From Hymenolepis diminuta (lineage: Eukaryota; Platyhelminthes; Cestoda; Cyclophyllidea; Hymenolepididae): a DNA stretch of 64,000 bases. The stretch lies in contig CAADRB010000004.1 of the NCBI GenBank assembly GCA_900708905.1, positions 1,694,597 through 1,758,596 on the forward strand. Reading direction: 5' to 3'. The notes under the pieces were generated by a model. That model searched no databases and had not been told where the DNA came from. It saw nothing but the letters and a program-made list of their open reading frames with translations. Of this stretch, positions 13,176 through 23,890 are shown piece by piece (position 1 is the first letter of the stretch; each line of letters opens with the position of its first letter). Both the position numbers and the translations under genes were made by a program.

Positions 13176-14720
13176 TCAATCATTTATTCGTTCAAGAATA
13201 GCAGAAAATAAAAATAATATGGCACAAGTTAGAAGAGAGGCCTTTCTGAGTTTACCATTATCTGTCGATTCTTCAGTAGTAGATTGCATAACGAACCTAT
13301 TTGCAGTAGGGAGGTAATTAGTCGAGGTTTGAATCGGTTGGCATCTTTGTTGCAACCTCTTCAGAAATTCGGAGACATGTATCCACTGACCCACTTCAAT
13401 CCTCTCCTCAGGGGAGCTTGTCTGTAACACTTCGGCACACTGTATTTTTCCATCGAAGTGGGGATTCTGCTCTTTCAACCAAGCGAATGCATTGTACACC
13501 AAACATCCGCATTCTACTAGGGAGAGCCGAATGAAGCAGAATTTATCCGGTCGTTTAAGGGATTTGAAAGGGTTGTCCAGAAAAATCACCATTCCAGTGT
13601 GTTTCCTTCCTCCGTAGGTTTCTCCAACTTGAAGGCTTCTGAGATGGGAGAACCGACCCATTGCATCACCGTCTATGTGGAGAAGGGGATAATGATTCAA
13701 GGAAAGATCAGTTGTATTCAGACTCAATTTTGGCAAGAGGGAGCTGAGTTTAGTGAAAGATGTGGATTGAATGTAAATATCAACCGTCTGAATGTCATTG
13801 GAGGTATGTGGATGGCATGAGGCGCACCTCCAAAGAGCAGGACAGGTCAGAGGACCAACAGAAGGATTAATGAGTGTAATATGAGTTAAATTTGTGTTTC
13901 CTAGGTCCACGCACTGAAAATAATGCGATGCAGAAGCAAAAGGACCATGATCTTCTAACATAAAGGTAATTTCCTTTAAACCGGACAAATTCAGCGGCGT
14001 TTTAACAGGTAAGAAACTTTCCGAAAATTCTGTATTTGGAGTTACAAAAAGGGTGCTAAGCTCCGGTAAGTTAGCAACACTAGATACTGGAAATCCCAAG
14101 CCATTTTCAGTATATTCCAACTTTTTCAAATGAGGGACGGTGAAAAATAAAGAATTTTTAGTTTCATTCGACCCTGTAATGTAGGACGGTACCCTAGCAC
14201 ATTGAAAAGACAGATCTTCCAATCTTGGAGCCAGAACATTTCCCTGAAATAGATCGCAACACAATTCTTTTACTACTAATTTGTCCATTTTCGGCAGAAT
14301 AGTTTGTTTGCTGGGTCTCCAAGAGATTTGTTCCTTATCTTTATGGTTATCCTGCGTGGGCATAATTATTAGCTGATTTAAGTTGGTGATCGACGGAAGC
14401 TTGGAGAAAGGACAAGCAACTCCAGTAAAATGGAGCTCTCGAAGATTAGTAAAACGGTTGAACACCTCAACAGCTAAATCTGTATCGCAATACGGATTGG
14501 TTTGCCTTACCACAAGACCCGTTATTCGGGTGAGATCTGTTTCTTTTGGCAAGAGATCTAAAATTCCTTCAAAGCAAGTTACGTAGCATATTAAACTGTC
14601 ATTGTACTCCAATTCACAAAACCGGTCCAAATCAGAAGTGGTCTGTGAAGCGGAGAAATATGATAGAAGGAGGAAGGGGAGAGCTGTTAGGACTCCACTG
14701 AAGCATTTTCTAATGCACAT
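13176..14720 (-). CDS. Secreted or membrane-anchored leucine-rich-repeat protein (514 aa, intronless)
   Basis: One uninterrupted 514-codon frame. Residues 1 to about 26 form a signal peptide (CIRK, then a hydrophobic core ALPFLLLSYF). A cysteine-bearing N-cap follows (C34, C45 and C49 region). Irregular leucine-rich repeats run from about 60 to 395, with strands such as NLRELHF, HLKKLEY, GLKEITF and HLRSLQV. Residues about 399-460 look like an LRR C-terminal cap (C404-G-C406, C428, C460). A Ser/Thr-rich stalk leads to a hydrophobic tail (about 498-509) ending ERIND, so the protein is probably held on the cell surface by one membrane segment or a GPI anchor. Several N-glycosylation sequons are present. 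I cannot assign it to a named family; in flatworms such proteins would be candidates for adhesion or the tegument surface (inference). The ATG at 14720 is chosen because the signal peptide follows directly. CCAAT boxes lie about 110-135 nt upstream. Confidence 0.8.
   Translation of the reverse strand: MCIRKCFSGVLTALPFLLLSYFSASQTTSDLDRFCELEYNDSLICYVTCFEGILDLLPKETDLTRITGLVVRQTNPYCDTDLAVEVFNRFTNLRELHFTGVACPFSKLPSITNLNQLIIMPTQDNHKDKEQISWRPSKQTILPKMDKLVVKELCCDLFQGNVLAPRLEDLSFQCARVPSYITGSNETKNSLFFTVPHLKKLEYTENGLGFPVSSVANLPELSTLFVTPNTEFSESFLPVKTPLNLSGLKEITFMLEDHGPFASASHYFQCVDLGNTNLTHITLINPSVGPLTCPALWRCASCHPHTSNDIQTVDIYIQSTSFTKLSSLLPKLSLNTTDLSLNHYPLLHIDGDAMGRFSHLRSLQVGETYGGRKHTGMVIFLDNPFKSLKRPDKFCFIRLSLVECGCLVYNAFAWLKEQNPHFDGKIQCAEVLQTSSPEERIEVGQWIHVSEFLKRLQQRCQPIQTSTNYLPTANRFVMQSTTEESTDNGKLRKASLLTCAILFLFSAILERIND
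13183..13188 (-). terminator. AATAAA overlapping the LRR gene's last codons
   Basis: On the minus strand AATAAA lies inside the last sense codons (Ile-Asn) just before the TGA at 13178-13176. If used, cleavage would fall roughly 10-30 nt downstream and leave almost no 3' UTR. Confidence 0.4.
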
Positions 14721-14828
14721 GGCTTTTTCACCTGCCGATGAAACGGTGCGACTCTCAATCTGCCCACTCTTGCATGCATTCTAGGCGGAAATCCGAATAG
14801 AAGACAGCTAACCCCCTTTCCGATTTCT

Positions 14829-14854
14829 GATTGGCACATGCACATTAACCAATC
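14829..14854. promoter_or_regulatory. Paired CCAAT boxes upstream of the LRR gene
   Basis: ATTGG at 14830-14834 (CCAAT on the gene's strand) and CCAAT at 14849-14853 (opposite strand) lie 110-133 nt upstream of the ATG at 14720. The spacing fits a proximal promoter; this is inferred from motif and position only. Confidence 0.4.
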
Positions 14855-15214
14855 ACAAACCAGTAAGCTCGACTTGACGAATACAGTTAGTGCAAGCTGT
14901 TTGAACTATGATTTAGTTTCAACTGAATTTCTTTCATCACCCAATTCTAAAATGGAAGAGAAATTTAAATCAAAATTTAGCCATATTTTCGAGTTAATTT
15001 ATATGTTTCCGATAAACACTGTAAAAATTGCACAGCATAGTAAATCTGTACATGTAGATAAATTAAAAATATTTGTATTAAAGAATTTCAAAATTTGAAT
15101 TACAAGTTCACTCATTGATGTTGACGAATTATTCTCACACATACTTGTGTTATTATGCAAAGCCTTTATTAGAAAAGTAAATGAATAAAGGGATCAGGAA
15201 TTGAGTCCAATAAT

Positions 15215-15317
15215 NNNNNNNNNNNNNNNNNNNNNNNNNNNNNNNNNNNNNNNNNNNNNNNNNNNNNNNNNNNNNNNNNNNNNNNNNNNNNNNNNNNNNN
15301 NNNNNNNNNNNNNNNNN
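15215..15317. other. Assembly gap (103 N)
   Basis: A run of 103 undetermined bases; any open frame crossing it is meaningless. The true gap length is unknown. Confidence 0.99.
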
Positions 15318-16765
15318 GAATTTCATGTCTTGACCAACCATTTTTGACTTGAGATATCCTACTGTGACAATTTCCCTTTATCCGTTTTCCCTGCTTTTCC
15401 CTATATCCATAATGAGATATCCTTAATCAACCCAATTGTCTACGTGTACAGTGACCTCAGTAGATATAAACTCCTACCCTGTCACCGCTAGGCGGTTAAT
15501 TGTTTCGAGTAATTTATATTTTATAATTAAAACGGCTGAACAGATGTCTCCTCTCAGACTTTAGCTAGATACTCAATGGCATTTAGGAGACAAAATAGAG
15601 GAAAGTTCACTTTGTAATGTCATTTGGCTATTAGGTTCATAGGTGAGATTATGTTCATGATACTCACAAGTTATTGATCGGTTTATTTATATTTTACTAC
15701 AGCCAAGACCATGTAAGTGAGACCAGACACGACTTTGTTAACATAGCAGAACTAACTAGACTTCACTCAAGGTAAATTCTGTTTGAAGTGTTAGACGAAA
15801 GTTTACTAGCAATTTGCATATAACCAACCAAATAAGTTAAAATCTATTGAGAGCCAAAGTATACGTCATTTAATAGAGAAAAATCAGTTCCTAACAATCT
15901 TAAAGGTCAATACAAACAGAGCGTCATTTACTTAGAGCCTTAAACTGTGCCGAGAATGTTTACTACAGCCTGGAAAGTGAGTCATTTAATTTTGGAAATT
16001 GACGCAAGTTTATGTTCATTATACTTTATATTAACTGCAAAGCCTAATTGAACCAACTTACGGCGTTATCATCCAATCAAGAAAACTCTGTCTATTCTGG
16101 AAACACTAGGTCAAAATATCTAGAACTCATTTGTGAATTACTTAGTTACGTAATGCAAACCTACAGTGATTGCAAATCACCCTGATTTGATATGGTTGAT
16201 ATTATTAACACAATGGCGAGTTTCTCCTATGAGTAAAAATGTTTATTTTCTCATTCCATAATCACACTTTGATAATTCTAAGTATAAATTACCCAAAAAT
16301 GGTTAATTTTGTCTGAATACATTAACTTCTCTGCAATGTATCCAAGCTGATCTAGTTTGAAAAGGACATTAACCGATAAATTTACGCCTTCTAATCGAAA
16401 TAATGATTATCGATTCAAGATCATGGTGCTTAAATTCTCTACACTCTAACAAACATTATTAACTACTAACAGAGAAATCCCCCCATAACAAATTGACACG
16501 TGGATACCTAACCCCGATTGAACTCTAAACCTGGCCTCCCATAATATTTCTACCTTTATGTCTACTCCCACGAGCTTAATTTGACAGAAGATGTGATCTG
16601 GTTAACAGGTACTGTCTCCGAGTCTACGCGTTGTTCTCAATTCATGTCAATAATATATATGAATACATGTACCATCTAAATTAATACGAAACAAAATAGC
16701 GGATATACATATATATATATTATAATATAAAAATATTAATTTTAACAAAGATTCATGTGCTTAAT

Positions 16766-16793
16766 CTTTGTGCTTTGTGCTCTGTGCTTTGTA
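16766..16793 (+). repeat. Heptamer tandem repeat (CTTTGTG)4
   Basis: Four adjacent copies: CTTTGTG, CTTTGTG, CTCTGTG, CTTTGTA. A short minisatellite-like tract beside AT-rich sequence. Confidence 0.7.
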
Positions 16794-17466
16794 TTCACGT
16801 TCAGGCAAATAATTCATAGTGGCAAGATCAAATAGAAACAACTTTAGATGTGCGAGTTACGCATAATTATTGCGGTTGCACACACCAATCAAATAAGTAA
16901 TGTATATGTGTTTAGAATGATAATTTATTAGTCCCATTTGAACAAGTCTACAAATGGTAAAAATGTCACTTTATGTCCAAAGTGGATACTCAGTTATTTT
17001 CGTGAATAGCATCGAAGGAACTGGAAATCATGCATTCAATAAAAGAGTACGGCAGCCATTCATTAAGAAAGTGTATATAATTTTTACTAAAAGGGAAACA
17101 ATAACAATTATTTTTCGTAATTTCTCGATTCGATATTTCAAGCCTAAGACAGTTTCGTGTAGAAAGACCCTTCTCCACAGTTGTAATAACATCAGAAAAC
17201 CTTGTTTCTGCTGCTATGATTCGGATGCCTAATAGATATTGATAGACTACGGTTGACTCAGATGCAGGTAAAGAGATAAAATTTTAACTCAATAAAGACT
17301 TTATAACTATTCTCAAGAAAAAATTATTAGGAATAACTATTAATATTTTTTCGATATTTTATTTTATATATTCCCCCCTTTTATATTGAAAATAACGTTT
17401 ATCTCTTCAATTGCTTATACGAACTGCTATGAACCACGTTATAGTGCATATATTTCGAATTGAACT

Positions 17467-17990
17467 TGAAGGATAACTCTCTATGCCTTTCCAGAATCCC
17501 TTTATATTCGCATTCTCCATGACGAAACTTCGGTTTTTCGTCCACGAACCTGGGGTGACGTCTTTTATGTCCCTATGACGCATAACCCCTATCTGCCATG
17601 TCTAAACGCGCCCATCGATTCCCCCCTTTCTATAACCGCCTCGTTTCATCTCAGATGCACATCGCGGTCATGTTCTCGCCCGTCCTTACCCAAGTGACTC
17701 ATACAAAGCTATCTATGTTATCCAATCAATAACAGTGCACGCTTGTCAGTTATTGGCTCATGCGCTTCCTGCTCACCTCCTTTCTTCTTCAGCATGTTCC
17801 CCTCTCTATCTCCCTCCCTCTCACACCCGTTTCAAGCTTGAGGCGGCTTCCCTGAGTACATTTTCGTCTGATCAACTTTCGGTGTTCTGCTCCACGAATG
17901 TTGTTAGCTCTTACTCAAACAACTGCGAATTGGTGACTGTGATTGTTGTTGTAATTTGTTAGCTGTGTATCGTTAGCTATTATCCTAACT
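17467..17990 (+). repeat. LTR of the gypsy element (family copy A)
   Basis: Begins TTGAAGGATAAC, as does the copy at 63904, while the bases upstream of the two differ, so the 5' boundary is well placed (TG at 17467). Shared inner words include TCGGTTTTTCGTCC, TATGTCCCTATGACG, ACCCCTATCTG and TGACTCATA. The 3' end is uncertain by tens of bases. A stretch TTGGTGACTGTG near 17929 resembles a tRNA-Trp-type primer site but may still lie inside the LTR. Confidence 0.75.
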
Positions 17991-18366
17991 CCAACGGACT
18001 TGTCAAGGAGAAAATGAAAGCATACAAATCATTAACAATTTTTTTACTCTAGGATATTAACATTTTATTTATGTTTTCTTCCCTTTAATAATAAAAACAA
18101 CACTTAATTATGAAATTATTTATTCGAGCTAATGAATAACATTGCACACAGCACAATTTTCTCTGACAATTGAATACCGTTGATATAACATTCTAACATC
18201 CTTAAATTTTACCGATTTTTTGACATTTTTAACCGTAATTACAATATTCGGAGACATGCTTTTGAAAAAGAACTCATTATTTTAAAAATTAATGCAGAAA
18301 ACGTCTCCGAAAATAGGTAAAATTAAACAAATCATGGAAAAACAGTATTAAAATTCCACAAAACAA

Positions 18367-19110
18367 TTGGAACACATAGAAATTACACTTCAAAAGCAAC
18401 AGAAAAGCCTCTTAAAACTAATGGAACAGTTCGCGAAGTATCTGAACCTGAATCCTGGGCAATCAGAAAATTCCATCCCAAAAATGTGTCCTTACAACTT
18501 TGTTTTAGAGATCAATGAATTTCACCATAATCCAGAAACGTATCTCATTTTTAACTTTTAATGACGGGTTTAATAAAAGAAAAGATGTGCTCAGAGATCT
18601 GTCCGACATCCGCAAAGAGAAAAGAATTATACTCATTCTTCGGAGATTGGGGACTGTGGAACACAAGAAGCTAAAAATTTATATTCTCCTAAAGAACTAG
18701 ATGATTTCAAATTCGAGGAAGCAGTATCTATTCCCTGACAACTGTTCGATCAAATGTTGGAATTTCGCAAGTGCGTCAAATGTCTAACGTTGATTAAAAC
18801 GTCTGATGAGGACTGAATTAATTATGTTACTCGGAAAAATAAAAATTATGAACAATCAAATTTCAAATACATTTTAAACGATCACTTTTAAGTGTCTTTT
18901 GTTCTCTTGTGTTTTGCGAGATTCCTGCTATGTGGAGGTCCGTGTAAGAATTCGTGATATGATTGAACAAAATCATATCACCTAACGGGATTTAGGTGAT
19001 GAATGTCGAAGAATGGACACCGCCCTGATTGACACAGCTATGATCCAGCACAACGCCCTGAACGTGATTAGGTTAGAAGAATTAAACAATCGTTCAGGAA
19101 GAAAAACAAA
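18367..19110 (+). pseudogene. Gypsy gag capsid remnant
   Basis: Frames beginning MEHIEITLQKQQKSLLKLME shift twice. They contain words typical of gypsy gag in flatworms: a glutamine-rich start, LILRRLGTVEHKKL...YIL (about 18635-18690), then IKTSDED and IRLEELNNRSGRK-like segments out to about 19100. Several stops and frameshifts break it. The capsid would have packaged the element's RNA; no intact protein can be made here. Confidence 0.7.
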
Positions 19111-19139
19111 CGGGAGAATCTCTTAAACAAGAGAACCTC

Positions 19140-19215
19140 ATCATCCTGCCTGTTTGTGGCAAAACCCACTATTACCAGGATTGTCGTTACAGAAATCATA
19201 TTTTTATTATCAGTG
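19140..19215 (+). pseudogene. Gag zinc-knuckle remnant
   Basis: With frame changes the sequence reads as a CLFCGKTHYYQDC-like CCHC zinc knuckle followed by an IFYYQCGKKGLKK-like second motif. These are nucleic-acid-binding knuckles at the gag end of gypsy elements. The reading requires frameshifts. Confidence 0.55.
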
Positions 19216-19361
19216 GGAAGAAAGGACTTAAAAAAGCGAAAAGGGAGATTGCTGGAAGGCCTATTTGATCTTTTAATTCTCTCAAAGTTGTTGGTTCAGC
19301 TTAGAAAAACAGAAATTCTAGCAGGTGAAAGCATGTAACTTTAATTATTAATGATAATAAA

Positions 19362-19560
19362 ATCAAGTTGCAATTAAAAACTGCCTCTGGCATCACTTTG
19401 ATCTCAAGAAAACCATGGAGAATAAACCATATGGTCCGAAACGCTTCGAATGACAGGTTGAAATGGGAAGATAAACTTGACTGTCAAGTCCGTTGTGGTG
19501 CTCAGCAAATCACTGCAAAATGTAAATTAACCAAACTCGGATTGTATTAGTCTCTATTGC
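19362..19560 (+). pseudogene. Retropepsin-like protease remnant
   Basis: The frame from 19368 carries KTASGITLISRKPW and later KLDCQVRCGAQQITAKCKLT. This matches the pattern of the gypsy aspartic protease, where D-T-A/S-(G/D)-I-T-L-I-S begins the active site. Here the catalytic Asp position reads Lys (AAA), so it would be inactive even without the nearby stops. It normally processes the gag-pol polyprotein. Confidence 0.65.
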
Positions 19561-19900
19561 CTGGACGAGCTGAAGCTACTGAAGCAGATTACCCACTTCC
19601 TTGCTGAAAATCCTCTGTGACTCAGGTGATGGAGTCGAAAGCCACCTCGAACGTCAGAAGATCATAAGAATTTCAACTAGCCTGATAACAGAGAAGTGAT
19701 TTCGATACTGAAACAACAGCATATGAGCAGAACAGAGTTAAACAATTTCTTTTAGTTTTCAGAGACAGCCTTGGTGGACTCATATCTCTGGAAAAAGATG
19801 TATACTGTAGTCGTGCTGACTACATCCGGAATATTCCTGTTGCGGCAGCGGAAATAAAGGATGCTAGTTTAATTCCATGGGAAACTTTACGACTGTTATA

Positions 19901-20985
19901 TTATTTTTTTCGTCGCATCAACTGACTTTTTTGGTCTGTTATTTTTCACAATAGATAAAATGCGTAATTAATAGATTAGTATCTAGATTCATTTTTATAC
20001 TAAACACAAAATATATACAAATCTTAATTCAACTTATTATATTTTATTTCAGAATAAAATAGTAGTCATAATTAGTTTCTCTCATGGGCGGACGAACTAG
20101 ACAATTGAAAAATCCAACTAAATTCTTCTACGCCATGATCTCATTCACTCTCGGGACTATTATTCTGAAAATACTTTTGTATTTTTGAACAATATAATTT
20201 GGTACAGTTCAGACCAGACTTATGTTTTTGCTCTTTTGCAGTGTAACAGCCGATGATAAGCAGCGGTTTCCATATAACTTTTATCATCTCTGAATATGTA
20301 TGACTTGTCTTGCCTATGCTGATAAAAAATATAACATAATGCTTCACATATCCATTAAGGTAAATTGAAAGTATTCTAGATCAGATTTCATGAGAAAATT
20401 CGTCTTCTTGGCTAAAATTAATCGGTATAGTCGATCATTCATTATCACCGAACTTTCCGTCTGATCTCTAAACTGACAGATCGCTGAAACATTGGTACGA
20501 ATATAGTAAACACTAGTTTGAGCCACATTTAGTTCATCTGCTGTTTTAGCGAGTTAGATTATGTCAACATCATAAGAAGTTTCAAAGAGCAGCTCTTAGA
20601 ATATCAGAAGTGTTATTTATTTCTAGAGCTAGAGGCTAGTGAGTTTCGTTGAAGGTGGCCAAAATTAATATTAAATAAAGCCCAGAGTCAGATTATAAAT
20701 TTAAACTCTGGAGCGTCGCTACGTGGTACAATTAACCATACCTGCAAAACCAATAGCGGACAACTTAATTGAATGGGGAATCTAGATGAAATGAGGTTCT
20801 TATAACGCTTTTGTCTCTACTTTTTGGACTGTTATACTCTTTGCGTTCAGATGCTTCATCACAATTAAAATTTATAAATCATTTTTCTTGTTTTTGATAA
20901 TAGAGAGAGTATCTGGGGAAACTTATATTTTTGTAATTTAAACTTACTCGATAATAATCAATGTATTTTTATATCATAAGATTTC
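19901..20985. other. Intergenic, no recognised feature
   Basis: Between the gypsy relic and the mariner relic I see only short unrecognised frames and AT-rich sequence. The missing mariner 5' inverted repeat, if present, should lie in the last few hundred bases before 20986. Confidence 0.4.
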
Positions 20986-21815
20986 ATGGCAGACACCACT
21001 ATAACCAATAAAATGCAAAGACAGGCTCTACTAGTATCTATTAAAGCGAAACACAAGAATTTAGAAATTGCAAGATTTCTAAAGGTCACCATATCTTTCG
21101 TTTACAAAGTTGGAAGGGAGCTGAACGAACACAATGGAGATGAACTGGACACGAGGAAGAGAAAAGAGCATTGTTAACGCTCTGCTAACTCACTCAAAAC
21201 ATCTGAATTTGTGATAAGAGTGCATGGCATGACATGGTGGACGAAAATCCTGAGAAGTCAATGCGCGACATCTTACCAAAGATTTTCAAATATCTGAAGG
21301 AACGATAAGGAGTGTGGTCGATCTAGACCTCGGATACAAATCTCATACGTTCTTGGGTGAGTTCAGTCTATGTCGTAAAAAACAACTCAAGAGAATCGTT
21401 GAATGCATGCAGAACGACTCTTAAACAAATTGAAGTGCCCAGAAGAATAGGAAAAAAAACTTCCACCAGGGTGAAAAAGTCAATCGAGGAAATGATAGGT
21501 GGCTATTTACAGGCGGGCCCCACTGAAATTTCAATTATTATGCATGCGCATGAAGTCTTTAGCAACAGTGATGGTTTTCGGCGTTATTACCACAGTGAAG
21601 GCCACAGCACGACTCCTCCATTTCTTCCACAAGGTCTTAGAGTGAAAGCGGATACAGATGTAGATGCCTATGTGGAGATTCTTCAAACCATTTTTGTTAA
21701 GCCGCCTTGGATAGACAGCGTAAATAAAGGAGGAAAACAAACTGTTGAAAGTTTTCAGTCCCTTCCGCGCTCGAATTGAGTCGGTGATAGAAGTTAGATG
21801 AGGATATATAAATTA
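20986..21815 (+). pseudogene. Mariner-type transposase, internally deleted and frameshifted
   Basis: The frame at 20986 starts MADTTITNKMQRQALL and contains the N-terminal helix-turn-helix region (EIARFLKV...SFVYKV) of mariner transposases. A stop at 21177 is followed by further matches in shifted frames: SMRDIL and SEGTIRSVVDLDLGYKS (21258-21345), KVNRGNDRWL (about 21470-21510), then SEGHSTTPPFLPQGLRVKAD and AYVEILQT..KPPWIDSV (21597-21720). A FRARIESVIEV segment (about 21750-21790), typical of the extreme C terminus, follows directly, so about 100 residues carrying the last catalytic Asp are deleted. The transposase cut and pasted the element through a DDD catalytic site; this copy is dead. 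Terminal inverted repeats were not identified. Confidence 0.85.
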
Positions 21816-22679
21816 AAAACTAGGTTAATATTATGTTTATTTGTCTTGTTAAAAGAGATTACAAGGTTCAACCATAAGCGGTTTCATTTTCTGTTTTCTA
21901 AAAGTGCGGAAAGTGTCTTCAGATGTCTTACGCACCCTGTAATATGAAGACATCCCTAATGGAAGAAAAAAATGTAGGTCTGAGTAAAAATACCTTGGTG
22001 ACCTTTTTTAATCTCCGATACGAAACTTCACTGAATAACGCTTTAAAGCGGCTATAGGAAGATAGCATTAAATCCTGAGTAGTTGGCCAACCTAATAGTA
22101 TCTCGTACAGCCTCTCTACTTATCTATACTCCATTGAATTTAAAATATACGAGAGAGCAAAAACTGAAGTTTTGTACTTCCTTTAAATTAAAATCAAACG
22201 TATTTTTTGGAAACAAAAATAGCGGCCCAATATGTTTTTTCAGCATACGTTTTTTTATACATATATTCAATAAAACTTCTTAATTTCATTGGTTAACATT
22301 ATTACCGGTTCTGATAATTACCTTACTATTTTTTTATGAGCGAAAGGGATCCGCTGCGTAATTACAATGACATATTTTTATCATGACACATAAATATCGA
22401 ATATTATGGAGGCATGGTACACGCGCCAAGGAGCTAGAATCCACATTAGACAGGCTAATAACCCATTTGGCGTGGTTATGCTGGGAATCTCCACTTTGAT
22501 GTGATGACAATTAACATTCGGCTGAAGTCGCAGCCAGGGTAGGGTTTGTAGGTGAGAGGATGACATTTAGACGCTGATAGGCCACTAGCGTATCTCTAAT
22601 TGTGCCTTCTGATGGCTACTATTAAATTTATGATACGGTGCGATTTAAACTTAGTTCCCAGTAAGAAATTAAAAGGGTT

Positions 22680-22890
22680 TAATACTAATGACTCCCAAGT
22701 TCATTTAGGAAATCGTTTTCCAATGCTCATCTTGTGGAAAAGAGTGGCATCGTAGATCACCTCTGGCGGGAGACTCAAACTCTATCACTTCCTATATTAT
22801 CCAGACTTAATCAGTGAGGTTGGAAATCGAACTAGTGACCTCTGACACAGCGGACGAGCACTGTAACCAATGTACCACCGGTGCAAAAGA
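22680..22890 (-). repeat. tRNA-derived SINE copy 2 (best preserved head)
   Basis: On the minus strand the head reads GGTGGTACATTGGTTA (A-box-like) and, about 35 nt later, GTCACTAGTTCGATTTCC (B-box-like). The body that follows ends in GATGAGCATTGGAAAACG. The two boxes at tRNA spacing with a non-tRNA body are the signature of a tRNA-derived SINE transcribed by RNA polymerase III. Confidence 0.75.
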
Positions 22891-23699
22891 ATTTAATTAT
22901 TATTCATTTACATTTTATAGAAATAGAATGCATATTACGTTGTTTTATTTGAACTTTGACTTTACCAGCAATTTCCTAAACCGTTCGCAATCCCTTTATT
23001 GAAGTTGTAGGCTTAAATTTTATTGGACAGGTCTCCGACTATCTTTGTTTCTTTCTGAGCATGTATTCTGAAATATTCCTTCACGATCTTTGCATCTGAA
23101 CAGCTTAGTTTGTCAATAATTTCAGACGTTTGTGGATGAAAAACTTCTATCGATCTATATAGATGGCTACTTTTCAATTATTCTGCCTTATCAAATCGCG
23201 ACTAATAGTAAGAAAGAGCTATTTGAAGGTGAAAATATATGTTCATGCTAGTACCATTCTGATTTTAAATTACCCTCTCCTTCCGCTAACTTAGAATTAA
23301 ACATTTTTTGACATTCAAGACTGTTCCCTCTGTTTGAAAAGGTCGAAATTTGTTTTTATTATTAACGAAAATGGAACTAAAAATGCTCAGAAATTTGTCC
23401 AAATATTTGACCATGCTGCTGATATTAGCAATAACTTATAGCATAAAGATGCACGGTTAAAGATTATTATTATCCAAAGTAATTAAAAAAATACATTTTT
23501 TTTAATAATGAGAAGCAAATGAAAGTGATTAACAGAAAGTTCAAAAATGATAACAGAGAGGAGATCAAAAGGATGCAGGGAAAAAGGTCAAGGCACCTAA
23601 GAGCTTTATTTTATTCGACTTTTGAATTTGGACTGTAGTTGATTAACCAAAATGGGCATTTCTCATTCCAAAATTCAAATGTCACAATTCGCCTCCCTA

Positions 23700-23890
23700 G
23701 ATTGCAGCAAATGCTTGTCCGATTTTAAAATTCTGGTTGTCAGTCTTACGACTTCACCTCATTTTCTCTTACAAAGGTTGAGAAGGCAGAATGATCCAAC
23801 ATGATATTCAGAAGTTACAGTCTTAACATAGCAGAAATGAGGTAGATAAATATTTTAATTAGCAGAACTCCGTAAGTTGTGTTAATCTAG
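23700..23890 (+). repeat. Third dispersed repeat family, copy A
   Basis: Contains GGTTGTCAGTCTTACGA, then GAAGGCAGAATGATCC, ATGATATT, TTAACATAGCAG and TTAGCAGAACTC. The same ordered words are seen at 48.8-49.0 kb (plus) and, inverted, at 54.2-54.3 kb. It has no coding content or terminal repeats I can see; it may be a second SINE or a non-autonomous DNA element. Confidence 0.55.

Larger units (their letters stand above)
14855..17466. other. Intergenic stretch with assembly gap
   Basis: No recognised gene. It holds the N gap, an AT-rich low-complexity tract near 16703-16738, a heptamer tandem near 16766-16793, and a segment at about 15690-15780 resembling the repeat family described at 23.7 kb. 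A plus-strand 92-codon frame at 16954-17232 has no recognisable motif. Confidence 0.5.
17467..19900 (+). mobile_element. Decayed Ty3/gypsy LTR retrotransposon (5' LTR, gag, protease, start of RT)
   Basis: The element starts with an LTR (17467 to about 17990) shared with three other places in the window. About 370 nt later come gag-like, zinc-knuckle and protease-like frames in the correct order, then the first residues of the RT region (VFRDSLGG, from 19755). After about 19.9 kb no further RT, RNase H or integrase is seen and no 3' LTR, so the element is truncated. Stop codons and frame changes throughout show that it is dead. The gag and protease wording resembles gypsy-class elements of flatworms; the exact clade needs a search. 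Confidence 0.8.

Noticed and set aside
13599..14784. Plus-strand frames opposite the LRR gene (13599, 14383, 14602)
   Set aside because: They lack motifs and are antisense shadows of the minus-strand gene.
15153..15341. Open frame across the N gap
   Set aside because: It exists only because undetermined bases are read as sense codons.
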